DNA of 45,379 bases. Origin: Campylobacteraceae bacterium. GTDB lineage: Bacteria > Campylobacterota > Campylobacteria > Campylobacterales > Sulfurovaceae. The notes beneath the pieces were generated by a model. That model had not been told where the DNA came from. It saw only the letters and a list, made by a program, of their open reading frames with translations, and did not search any database. The stretch lies in assembly GCA_027068975.1 (NCBI GenBank), contig JALXFN010000116.1, positions 1-45,379 on the forward strand, given 5' to 3'. Made by a program: the position numbers and the translations under genes. Of the stretch, positions 26,740 to 34,093 are shown one piece after another. Position 1 is the first letter of the stretch, and each line of letters opens with the position of its first letter.

Positions 26740-27175
26740 CTTTTATCTCCGTTACTAACATTTTATTGTCTTCTATTTTCACACTGTAAAGCTCATCATA
26801 CCCCTCTGAAAAAGTGGGTTTGGTCATTTTATAGTAGGTTGCTTTTACCCCTCTTGGAGGAATGTTCTCTTTTCCTTCACGCAAAGCATTACGCTCCAAA
26901 CACGCTTCAAGGTCAGACTCAAAATAGTAACCAATAATCTTAAAGTGATTTTTTTTAAACAGCTCAATATACTTATGACGTACCTCATCAGTTGGGTTGG
27001 TATTATCTATGACTACTTTTTGTTTTCCCTCAACACAGGCTTCTAAAAAGATATTTTCTCTATGTCTTGTTTTGAGCATATCTAGATTTATTCTCATGTG
27101 TGTTTTGTAAAACTTCTCTAAAAAAAACGTAGACTTCCCACTGGCTTGAAGCCCTGTGAAGATTATGCATTCCAT
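26729..27175 (-). CDS. Polynucleotide-kinase-like P-loop protein
   Basis: A 148-residue single-domain P-loop kinase of the AAA_33 / T4 Pnk kinase-domain type: Walker A GLQASGKST (8-16), INLDMLK with an acidic residue suited to activating a hydroxyl, then VVIDNTNPT and an arginine-bearing lid. Family members phosphorylate 5'-OH nucleic-acid ends or small molecules. Beside a Thg1-like polymerase, a 5'-OH RNA kinase is attractive because the polymerase acts on 5' ends. That assignment is inference. It has a strong ribosome site (GAGGAG), lies 3 nt after the ParB-like gene and overlaps the Thg1-like gene by 11 nt. Confidence 0.8.
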   Translation of the reverse strand: MECIIFTGLQASGKSTFFLEKFYKTHMRINLDMLKTRHRENIFLEACVEGKQKVVIDNTNPTDEVRHKYIELFKKNHFKIIGYYFESDLEACLERNALREGKENIPPRGVKATYYKMTKPTFSEGYDELYSVKIEDNKMLVTEIKDEI

Positions 27176-27178
27176 TGA

Positions 27179-28150
27179 TTACTCCTCATTCCACTCTCCA
27201 TTAAAAAAACTCTGCATCCTATCCATGCTATCTAAGGTATGCAAATAGGTAATGACCTCTCTCATACCCTCTGAAGTTGAGCCAAACACCCTAGACCTTG
27301 CATCGTAATATACATCTTCGTTATGATAGGCTTGGAGTAAAAGATTATTGGTCTTTTCTATGCCAAAATTGTTATGTTCTATATGTTTTAAAATACTTTT
27401 TCTTTTTCGCTCATTGTCCCAACTGTAAACAGTTTTTTCTGTAGGTTGAAGTAGTAAAATATCGACGTTTACTCCCTCATCATAAGCAGCTTTTAGTCGA
27501 TAATGCCCATCTAAAACAATATAATGTTGCAAACCTGAAATAGGTAAAAGCACAACAGGAGGCAAAACATCTTCTCTGGCTTTTTTTCTCCACCACTTTA
27601 AGCGACCATCATACTCATCTACTTTTTTTAAATTTACAAAACTATCTTCATCACCCATAAACCAGTCTATCTGTTGAAAAGCTGTTTCATTTAAAGCATC
27701 TTCAACTCCATATATACACGCATGGGCTATATTGTTTTTATGCAGTTGGGCATAATTATTATATTTAGTGTCATGTACATACGCCGACATCATCCACGTT
27801 CCATTGTACAAAAGTTCATCTGCATTTCTCTTCAAATCATCCATAAAGTAACTACTCCAAGACTCCAATGCTTCTGCTTTAGTTAAACCTTTTCTTTTCT
27901 CTACTTCACTCGAACGTATGGGGCTTAAAATGGACTCATAATCAAACGTTTTTAAAAGAGCAACACCATAATAACGACAATGTTGTTTTGCCCAAAAAAC
28001 TGTTTTTTCATCATAACAAAGTTTGAAAAAACCTCTACCACAAGTTTGCAGATGCAACTTTGGTTTTGAGTTTTTCATACCTTTTACTATTAGTTCATGG
28101 GCTAACCACTCATTGGCTTCGTTGTTTATGCTTTTGTAGTAGATTTTCAT
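27179..28150 (-). CDS. ParB/sulfiredoxin-fold-like protein of unknown function
   Basis: 323 residues. The clearest motif is VVLLPISG...IVLDGHYRLKAAYDEG (centred near residue 218), the core of the ParB/Srx superfamily, whose members include nucleotide-dependent DNA clamps, nucleases and kinases. The flanking N- and C-terminal thirds are not recognised, and no helix-turn-helix of chromosomal ParB is apparent, so a partition role is unlikely. Its ATG overlaps the stop of the upstream membrane/pseudopilin gene by 4 nt and it ends 3 nt before the kinase gene, placing it firmly in the RNA-repair-like operon. Confidence 0.65.
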   Translation of the reverse strand: MKIYYKSINNEANEWLAHELIVKGMKNSKPKLHLQTCGRGFFKLCYDEKTVFWAKQHCRYYGVALLKTFDYESILSPIRSSEVEKRKGLTKAEALESWSSYFMDDLKRNADELLYNGTWMMSAYVHDTKYNNYAQLHKNNIAHACIYGVEDALNETAFQQIDWFMGDEDSFVNLKKVDEYDGRLKWWRKKAREDVLPPVVLLPISGLQHYIVLDGHYRLKAAYDEGVNVDILLLQPTEKTVYSWDNERKRKSILKHIEHNNFGIEKTNNLLLQAYHNEDVYYDARSRVFGSTSEGMREVITYLHTLDSMDRMQSFFNGEWNEE

Positions 28151-28926
28151 CTCTTCTCACACTCAGAATAAAAAATATCAGCACCTTCATCTTCTCCACC
28201 CTCTTTTCTATCTGCTCCATAAGAGATTAACTCAAAACCATCTTTAGTTTTGATATAAACTATTTTTGTACCCCATGAATCTTTTGGTAATTTATATAAA
28301 TATGCATCTACAGCATAATTTGGATACTTTAAAACATCAGGATTTGAGAGAAGTGCTTCATTTCCTTCTTTAGTACTTGGGTAAACACCATTGTCTAGTT
28401 TAAACATTTTTAGAGCTTGTGCATTACCTCTCATATTTACACAAACAAGGTCTATTTTTGCTTTTTCCCCTGCACATGGAACTGTAGGAACAACAAAAGC
28501 AGCAAATAAAGGAAACACTAATATTATAAAAATCATAGTAAAAACATATTCAATTTTACCAATAATTTTTAACTCTTTTGAGGAGCTAGGCATTAGAAGT
28601 AAATAAGCAATAAATGAAAAAGCTACATAGAGGATATCTATCTTTACTTGTCTAGCTAAAAGTATAAGCAACATAGGTACAGCTACAAATAAGAACAAAG
28701 TCACTAATCCATGCAAACCAATATCTCGACCCCGTTTAACAGCACTTATAAGTGACAGTATCAAAATTGGTACAAATAAGCTTAATACAATTATAAAGTT
28801 AATTTCATCTATAAAAGGCATAAGTGTTAATAACACAAACCCAAACATCGGTAATACACTTAAAAACAAATAACCTTTTCTATCTAATCTACCATTTAAG
28901 CTAAATATCTTTTTTAAAAATTTCAT
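28147..28926 (-). CDS. DUF805 membrane domain fused to a degenerate GspG-like pseudopilin
   Basis: Residues 1-115 match DUF805: LNGRLDRKGYL, four hydrophobic segments and KRGRDIG (64-70). Residues about 127-255 match a type II secretion major pseudopilin: a hydrophobic helix FTMIFIILVFPLFAAFVVP, then KLDNGVYPSTKEG, LPKDSWGTKIVYI, and SYGADRKEGGEDEGADI, the calcium-loop end of GspG. The prepilin-peptidase cleavage Gly is replaced by Val and Glu5 by Phe, so it cannot mature as a pilin and is probably fixed in the membrane. It leads the operon with the ParB-like, kinase and Thg1-like genes, an unexpected partnership. Its promoter carries the tandem 11-bp element. Confidence 0.75.
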   Translation of the reverse strand: MKFLKKIFSLNGRLDRKGYLFLSVLPMFGFVLLTLMPFIDEINFIIVLSLFVPILILSLISAVKRGRDIGLHGLVTLFLFVAVPMLLILLARQVKIDILYVAFSFIAYLLLMPSSSKELKIIGKIEYVFTMIFIILVFPLFAAFVVPTVPCAGEKAKIDLVCVNMRGNAQALKMFKLDNGVYPSTKEGNEALLSNPDVLKYPNYAVDAYLYKLPKDSWGTKIVYIKTKDGFELISYGADRKEGGEDEGADIFYSECEKR

Positions 28927-28971
28927 GATGAACCTGCTTCCCCTCTACTATGACAATAATTACTATAAGTT

Positions 28972-29017
28972 ATTATACTCTAAAGGTCAATGTAAAGTTA
29001 GTAAATAGTTGTTAAAT
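28972..29017 (-). promoter_or_regulatory. RNA-repair-like operon promoter with tandem element, copy 4
   Basis: The element at 28996-29017 (plus strand AGTTAGTAAAT, AGTTGTTAAAT) lies 18 bp from a consensus TATAAT box (minus strand, 28972-28977). The predicted start is near 28965, 39 nt before the ATG. Confidence 0.7.
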
Positions 29018-29035
29018 TTTCTACCTATTTACGTA

Positions 29036-30520
29036 TTACTCAAACAGCTCATCTAAAGAGACTCTACTAATGTTTAGAGAGTGGACGGCTTCATTCATCT
29101 TAAGACCATAGGAAGTTACAAAAACCAATCTTAGTTCTGCTTTTTGTTTAGCCTTTAACCCATACTTTCGAAACATTGCTAATTTATTTTTTAGTTTCTT
29201 CTCATACTCTTTAGAGATGGTGTACTCATCGTTGTAATATTTACATTCTACGATGTCATAAATAGCATTTCCATAATTCACCACCAAATCAATTTGAGTT
29301 CCCTCTTCCTCTTCATTTTTAGCAATATGACTCCAATGATAAACCCCTGAAAAAAGCCCCCCAAGACCTCTAACCCTTAAATAGAGTTCAATATTGGTTA
29401 CAACTACCATTTCAAAGGCATAACCTGACCAGATAGAGAATGTTTGTTTACTCATTTCATTTCTCCAATATCCTTTAGATAAAGAAGCGACATCATTTTT
29501 ACTAAGCTCTTTGACCCATTTATGATGAAATAAAATATACGGGTCTGCAATAATATATTTAACCTCTCGACTCTTTTGATTAAATTTTGAAACACCTTGT
29601 ATAAACCCACATAAAAGCAGTTCATCTATGGTATCTATGAGTCGTTTTCCAAGAGAAATATCTAATTTCTTAGCAATCTCTTGCACCGTAAAACCTGTTC
29701 GCTTACTGCTTAAGAGTTCAATAATAGATTTATGAAAATTGGCTCTGTTCATAAAAAGAGAGTTAAAGACTTTGTCGTACTCACTGTGCATTAAACCATG
29801 AAGATTAAAAAACAAATCATCTATATTTTCATAAATACTTTTTTGTGGGTTAAGATAAGAGAGATACTTAGCCACCCCACCAAAAATCATATAGACATCG
29901 GTTATCATCTTATTATCTATATGAAAACCTTTCTCCTCAAGAAGGTACTGCTTTGTCTCTTTCAAGTTAAAAGGATACATAGGTATCTTGTGTGTTAACC
30001 TATTATGAAGTGAACCAACAGCATCTTCAAAAATTTTATTTTTAATCCATGAAGCATTAGAGCCACAAAGTATCATTACAATATTGGCTCTGACTTCACA
30101 ATAGGTATTCCAAAAGTAACCCAAAGCAGAGAGGAAATTTGCTCTTGTGGTTGGGTCTATCCAAGGTATCTCATCAATAAAAATTATTACTTTTGCTTTA
30201 TGATTCTTTTTCTCAACCTCTGCATCGATGGTTCGTTTTAAAAATCGAAACGCATCACTCCAATTTTCAATACTTTTACTAGGCTCAACCTTGAACCACT
30301 CATAAACCTGTTCTATAAAGTTATCTATTTGTGTTCCTGTAGAGACATTAACTGTTCCTGTAAACTCAAAAAAGAGAGACTCTTTTCTATACTCTTTAAA
30401 CATGTAATTGACCAAATAGGTTTTACCTATTCGTCTTCGTCCATAGATAGCTACCAATGAACTCTCATCGGCATCACACAAATCATTAAGAATCTGTATC
30501 TCTTTTTTACGTCCAATCAT
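29036..30520 (-). CDS. ATPase_2/DUF234 ATP-binding protein with nuclease-like C-terminus
   Basis: 494 residues. Walker A is YGRRRIGKT (about 26-34) and Walker B VIIFIDEIPWID; a winged-helix-like segment (VQEIAKKLDISLGKRLID) follows near residue 275; the C-terminal DUF234 region contains TQIDLVV...IVECKYY, a D...ExK set of PD-(D/E)XK nucleases. This is the archaeal-type ATPase family, widespread and poorly understood. It differs from the DUF4143 proteins nearby but has the same three-part plan. The ATG follows TAGGAG. Four operator-like half-sites fill its upstream region, suggesting tight and perhaps self regulation. Confidence 0.85.
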   Translation of the reverse strand: MIGRKKEIQILNDLCDADESSLVAIYGRRRIGKTYLVNYMFKEYRKESLFFEFTGTVNVSTGTQIDNFIEQVYEWFKVEPSKSIENWSDAFRFLKRTIDAEVEKKNHKAKVIIFIDEIPWIDPTTRANFLSALGYFWNTYCEVRANIVMILCGSNASWIKNKIFEDAVGSLHNRLTHKIPMYPFNLKETKQYLLEEKGFHIDNKMITDVYMIFGGVAKYLSYLNPQKSIYENIDDLFFNLHGLMHSEYDKVFNSLFMNRANFHKSIIELLSSKRTGFTVQEIAKKLDISLGKRLIDTIDELLLCGFIQGVSKFNQKSREVKYIIADPYILFHHKWVKELSKNDVASLSKGYWRNEMSKQTFSIWSGYAFEMVVVTNIELYLRVRGLGGLFSGVYHWSHIAKNEEEEGTQIDLVVNYGNAIYDIVECKYYNDEYTISKEYEKKLKNKLAMFRKYGLKAKQKAELRLVFVTSYGLKMNEAVHSLNISRVSLDELFE

Positions 30521-30537
30521 AAACTACTCCTATTTAA

Positions 30538-30627
30538 AAGTGATATAACACTTATCTATAAGTATTTATATCATTTAAAGACTTAAAAAGTGATATAAGT
30601 AGTAATTTTACATAATTTATATCACTT
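30538..30627. promoter_or_regulatory. Fourfold operator array upstream of the ATPase_2 gene
   Basis: The 11-mer AAGTGATATAA occurs at 30538-30548 and 30588-30598; its inverse TTATATCACTT occurs at 30617-30627 and, with one change, at 30566-30576. The sites alternate in direction, giving two inverted pairs across 90 bp of promoter DNA. This looks like a binding array for a dimeric regulator, possibly the ATPase itself. Confidence 0.7.
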
Positions 30628-30650
30628 AATATCTATAAAATAGTACTTAA

Positions 30651-30687
30651 ATGAGAAGCAGACCCAGTTGTTGTTACTCTAGGTCAT
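30651..30687 (-). pseudogene. 5' remnant of a zinc-ribbon gene
   Basis: On the minus strand the sequence matches the first codons of the gene at 32847-33191, but its third codon is TAG and the match ends at 30651. It is part of a 173-bp direct repeat (30651-30823 and 33155-33327) that also holds the end of the macrodomain gene. Confidence 0.65.
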
Positions 30688-31522
30688 TTTTAAGCAACCT
30701 TTCAAAAGCCAAACTGTTCACATTGTTCTTAGGATTTTCGGGAATAGAGAAACTAATGTGCTTAAAGGCACTTGCGAACTTCCCCTCACCTAAAAGCTTC
30801 TCTGCAAATAACTCTGCTACTTTTTTGGGTTCATTTCTAAAGACACCACAACCCCATGCCCCTAAAACCAAAGCATCACAACCTTTTTGTAAAAACAGAT
30901 TTAATACATACTCTATACGTTCTGCAAAAAGAGTATCTATCTTCTCTACTGATTCAGGTTCATTATGTTCAATAGCCCCACGATTTGGAGCAGGAGAGGT
31001 TAAAAAATCGACCAAGTAGGGTTTCTCTAACAGTGTTCCATCATCAAGACGAAACACAGGACAATCAGCAGAGTAAATCATGTGATGTGAATAGAGCAAT
31101 GTTTTGTTTACTTTACGATGATATAAATAATATTCAGGATGTTTCTCTAGTGTTGCATACAAAGCAGAGTTACGTGCAAGGCTCTCCTCTTGAGCTTGAC
31201 TTCCAGCTAAAAACCCACCACCTGCATTTTTAGCCGAAGCGAAATTTAAAACACCTATGCGTTTAAACTCCAAACTATCACTAAGACGTTTAGCCCCCTC
31301 TAGTGTGGTCTCATTGACAAGCTCGATAACTGTTTCATGTGACACAGAGGGGTTAATAATCTTATGTTCATCAGGTCGTATCAGTTCAGAGTTAGCAAGA
31401 GCAGTAGCAATTAGTGCTTCCAACTCTACCTCTACAGCATCTACGGTGTACGAACCTTTTTCTATAATATCTAAAGTCTCTTGTGAGATTTGGGCTCTGT
31501 TGTTTCTGTTTTTATTTTTCAT
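30674..31522 (-). CDS. PARG-type macrodomain protein (TIGR02452-like)
   Basis: 282 residues. The signature of poly(ADP-ribose) glycohydrolases, GGG-X7-QEE, is intact: Gly101-103 in NAGGGFLAG and Gln111-Glu112-Glu113 in QAQEESLARN. Later blocks VLGAWGCGVFRN and the C-terminal sheet fit bacterial TIGR02452 macrodomains, which remove ADP-ribose from modified macromolecules. In this island it may reverse ADP-ribosylation by a toxin or by the cell's own enzymes. No ribosome site precedes the ATG, and a TATACT box at 31529-31534 predicts transcription starting at the A of the ATG, so the mRNA may be leaderless. The tandem 11-bp element controls this promoter. Confidence 0.85.
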   Translation of the reverse strand: MKNKNRNNRAQISQETLDIIEKGSYTVDAVEVELEALIATALANSELIRPDEHKIINPSVSHETVIELVNETTLEGAKRLSDSLEFKRIGVLNFASAKNAGGGFLAGSQAQEESLARNSALYATLEKHPEYYLYHRKVNKTLLYSHHMIYSADCPVFRLDDGTLLEKPYLVDFLTSPAPNRGAIEHNEPESVEKIDTLFAERIEYVLNLFLQKGCDALVLGAWGCGVFRNEPKKVAELFAEKLLGEGKFASAFKHISFSIPENPKNNVNSLAFERLLKNDLE

Positions 31523-31528
31523 GGTTTA

Positions 31529-31573
31529 AGTATAACAGATGAAGAGAGAAAAGTTAGTAAATAGTTGGTAAAT
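31529..31573 (-). promoter_or_regulatory. Macrodomain-gene promoter with tandem element, copy 5
   Basis: The element at 31552-31573 (plus strand AGTTAGTAAAT, AGTTGGTAAAT) is the best match to consensus. The minus-strand -10 box TATACT at 31529-31534 is 17 bp away. The predicted transcript start coincides with the start codon. Confidence 0.7.
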
Positions 31574-31581
31574 TTTCTCTT

Positions 31582-32787
31582 CTAATACACAAACCCAAAC
31601 AACCAAAGAGGAACTTTCCCTCCAAATCCTATCTCCATATCGTCTAAAGCCAAAAAAGAGTTTGGTATGTCTTTTATCTGTTTGAAGCTTTTGTTTGCTC
31701 CTCCCACTTCGACGGTAAATTTTTCATCTATCAAGAAGTCCCCTTTTTCAACATAATGTACTCGATGTTGACTAGAGAGCATACTCACAAAATAGCTCTC
31801 TCGTATGGTTCCTATCTCTTGATTACTGCATAAAGCAGAAAACAAGTTGGTATTGCCAAGGTAGAGTTTGTCAGGTTTTCGTATGGCTTTAAATCGTTTG
31901 GCTTCGTGTGATATGTGGTGAATGAGTTCAGCTTTTCCCAAATACTCTATGTATTTGTAAAGCGTCATTTTAGTGATGCCAACAGTGGAAGCCAACTTAT
32001 CAATAGAGATTTCTAAGGGCTTCGAGACACAGATGGTCAAGAGTAGTTTTTTGAGTATGTCTATCTTGTCAGCTTGAATCTTAAAGAGTCGTCCTAAATC
32101 TTTGTACAACACGGTATTAATGGTCTCATGAATTCTATCAATATATTTGGATTTGTCCTCAAAGTAGAAAGGGTAAACCCCCACATTTACAAACTCATCG
32201 TAAAGTTTCAAAATCTTTTTGTCTATCAATTCATTTAAAATGTCATGCACTATCGCTTCATGATTGTTTACAATATTTTCTAAGCTATAAGCCTCTAAAT
32301 CTACTTTTTGAGTCACTTCAAGATACTCTCTAAATGAAAATATAGGCATCTGATACATCGAATAACGCCGTGCAAAATCTGCATTGGTAATCTCAATTGC
32401 CGATGAGCCTGAAAAGAGTATCTTTACCTCTAAAAAATCATAAATAGATTTCAACTGAGCCTGAAAATCATCAGCCTCATGAATCTCATCTATGACAATA
32501 AACTCCCCACCTCGCCTTACAAACTCATCAACAAAATCAAAAAGAGAGACCCCTTTCATCATAGGGTGGTCACAAGAGATATAGAGCTTTTTAGAGGCAT
32601 TAAGTTTGGTGTTTTTAAGTATCTGTAACATCATCGTAGTCTTACCCACTCCACGACTTCCATAGATACCTATAATCTTACTTGTTGAGTCAAAAATCTC
32701 TTCATAGAGAAATCTTCTATATTTTGGTAGAGGTTGGTTCTGTTTAAAAAGAGAGAGTCTTTGTGCATTTTTTAGTTTTTCTTGCAT
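31582..32787 (-). CDS. AAA_14/DUF4143 ATP-binding protein (copy B)
   Basis: A 401-residue close paralogue of the protein at 24542. Walker A is GSRGVGKTT, Walker B FIVIDEIHEA, the winged-helix-like segment is LASTVGITKMTLYKYI, and the C-terminal DUF4143 domain holds DEKFTVEVGGANKSFKQI and ends VPLWLFGFVY. Compared with copy A the Lys after GGxN is kept. No function is established for the family. The ribosome site is weak. Upstream lies a different inverted repeat (32804-32830), so the three DUF4143 copies do not share an operator sequence. It lies inside the segment bounded by the 173-bp direct repeats. Confidence 0.85.
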   Translation of the reverse strand: MQEKLKNAQRLSLFKQNQPLPKYRRFLYEEIFDSTSKIIGIYGSRGVGKTTMMLQILKNTKLNASKKLYISCDHPMMKGVSLFDFVDEFVRRGGEFIVIDEIHEADDFQAQLKSIYDFLEVKILFSGSSAIEITNADFARRYSMYQMPIFSFREYLEVTQKVDLEAYSLENIVNNHEAIVHDILNELIDKKILKLYDEFVNVGVYPFYFEDKSKYIDRIHETINTVLYKDLGRLFKIQADKIDILKKLLLTICVSKPLEISIDKLASTVGITKMTLYKYIEYLGKAELIHHISHEAKRFKAIRKPDKLYLGNTNLFSALCSNQEIGTIRESYFVSMLSSQHRVHYVEKGDFLIDEKFTVEVGGANKSFKQIKDIPNSFLALDDMEIGFGGKVPLWLFGFVY

Positions 32788-32803
32788 TTTAAGTCCAATA
32801 CAT

Positions 32804-32830
32804 TATACTAATTTTATTAGATTTAGTATA
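32804..32830. promoter_or_regulatory. Inverted repeat upstream of ATPase copy B
   Basis: TATACTAA at 32804-32811 and TTAGTATA at 32823-32830 are inverted 8-mers around 11 bp; a third related site TTATACTTAA follows at 32836-32845. Minus-strand TATAAT boxes at 32802-32807 and 32835-32840 place the repeat on the promoter. Confidence 0.5.
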
Positions 32831-32846
32831 TCATATTATACTTAAT

Positions 32847-33191
32847 TTATAAATTTTCCAACTCATTTTTTAATTTTTTCAATCGTTTCCTATTCTCTTT
32901 GGTATCTTTTTTTTCATAAATAAGCTCTTTAATCTCACGCTCAATCCTATGTTTAGACTCAACTCGGCTCTTTTGTTCTTCTTCAAGATTTTCTATATCT
33001 GTCCAATACATGCAACACGCCAACGCTTCCCACTCTTTGACTTTATGCTTTTTAGGAACAGGAATCTTGTAGCCAAGACAATAGAGTTCTCTTTTGCAGT
33101 AAATACAATGTGGAGTGCTTTTTCGTATCTTTGGCTCACGTTTATGGTACTTGCATGAGAAACAGACCCAGTTGTTGTTGCTAGAGGTCAT
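32847..33191 (-). CDS. Small zinc-ribbon protein with a coiled-coil tail
   Basis: 114 residues from the ATG at 33191, which overlaps the end of the macrodomain-fragment gene. Two cysteine pairs (CFSC and CIYC, about 20 residues apart) form a zinc ribbon near the N-terminus; the C-terminal half is a charged, heptad-like helix (ENRKRLKKLKNELENL). Function unknown; such proteins bind nucleic acid or protein. The 5' end of the same gene survives as a remnant next to the full macrodomain gene at 30.67 kb, so in the ancestor the two genes overlapped as a pair. A longer frame to 33209 is open but less likely. Confidence 0.6.
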   Translation of the reverse strand: MTSSNNNWVCFSCKYHKREPKIRKSTPHCIYCKRELYCLGYKIPVPKKHKVKEWEALACCMYWTDIENLEEEQKSRVESKHRIEREIKELIYEKKDTKENRKRLKKLKNELENL

Positions 33192-33327
33192 TTTTAAACA
33201 ACCTCTCAAAAGCCAAACTGTTCACATTGTTCTTAGGATTTTCAGGAATAGAGAAACTAATGTGCTTAAAGGCATTTGCAAACTTCCCTTCACCTAAAAG
33301 CTTCTCTGCAAATAACTCTGTTACTTT
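33155..33327. repeat. 173-bp direct repeat (second copy of 30651-30823)
   Basis: The two copies align without gaps at an offset of 2,504 bp and differ at scattered positions. Each holds the 3' end of the macrodomain gene and the 5' end of the zinc-ribbon gene. The full macrodomain gene is at the first copy and the full zinc-ribbon gene at the second, so homologous recombination across them would restore an intact pair and delete ATPase copy B. Confidence 0.8.
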
Positions 33328-33474
33328 ACCCAAGTCGGCTTCGTTTATCTCTTCAAATATCATAACGGAGACTGTACTGATTTTGTTGTTTAAAGATAAT
33401 GTTCGCCCATCAAAATCTAAACCCTCATCTCTGTTATAATTGCCTTCGCCAAACAGTTTTGTTTTTATTGTCAT
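33181..33474 (-). pseudogene. Chimeric ORF ending in a macrodomain C-terminal fragment
   Basis: 97 codons. The last 48 residues (ELFAEKLLGEGKFANAFKHI and onward) are nearly identical to the end of the macrodomain protein, but the first 49 are unrelated and lack the GGG...QEE active site. It cannot be a working macrodomain. It sits in an operon with ATGA overlap to the upstream membrane gene, so it is probably still translated. It marks the join made when the 173-bp repeat was created. Confidence 0.7.
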
Positions 33475-34091
33475 TTTTCCTCCTCTGCACCATCTACACT
33501 TAACCCAGCATAATTTGTTTTTATATGCCCTATGTACTCATATTTGTTTTGCTCTTCTCTAAAGTAAAACACCCAATAATTATTTAGAAGTTTATTGTCT
33601 TCTTGTAATTGAAATTTTAATACATTTTTATCTACTTTAATTTCTATATTAATCTTTTCACCCCAATAATAAGAACCTTGATGTGACGTATCTCTAATGT
33701 TTCTAAAACAGTTAATAAGCTTTACAGCATTGTTTTGAAACTCTCCATTTATGGTAATTGCTTTTTTTGTTAAAGGATTTTCCAGTTCTACAGCTATCTT
33801 TTTTCTGTCATATGCTCCCAAGGCTAACTCTTTCATCCAAAGACTCCATCCTGCTATTCCAAAATATAGAGCAAACACCATTATAAATACTTGTAACAGT
33901 TGGGTTAAATAACTCTCCTCTTTATCTAATTCATAAGATGTAATGAAATAATAACTCAAAGATAAAATAACCAAAGGTATTGTAATAAATTTTATCCATC
34001 CATCAGGAAAAAACAGACTATTGATTCCATCTAATATATGATATAACGTACTATAGGTAAAGAGTGAAACATCATTAAAAAAGTCTGTCAT
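33471..34091 (-). CDS. Membrane protein of unknown function
   Basis: 206 residues with an N-terminal amphipathic stretch, two clear membrane segments (about 32-52 and 64-84) and a soluble C-terminal domain of about 110 residues containing GSYYWGEKINIEIKVD. No family recognised. It lies 2 nt downstream of a gene for an exported helical protein and overlaps the next frame by 4 nt, so these are one transcript. The soluble domain recalls that of the protein encoded at 36949 (a similar start, VEVEKPL against VELENPL), so the two may be distant relatives. An immunity or envelope role is possible. Confidence 0.6.
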   Translation of the reverse strand: MTDFFNDVSLFTYSTLYHILDGINSLFFPDGWIKFITIPLVILSLSYYFITSYELDKEESYLTQLLQVFIMVFALYFGIAGWSLWMKELALGAYDRKKIAVELENPLTKKAITINGEFQNNAVKLINCFRNIRDTSHQGSYYWGEKINIEIKVDKNVLKFQLQEDNKLLNNYWVFYFREEQNKYEYIGHIKTNYAGLSVDGAEEEK

Positions 34092-34093
34092 AT

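Noticed and set aside
27179-28150. Chromosome or plasmid partition ParB
   Set aside because: Only the DGHxR core fits; no ParA neighbour, no helix-turn-helix and no parS-like site are seen.
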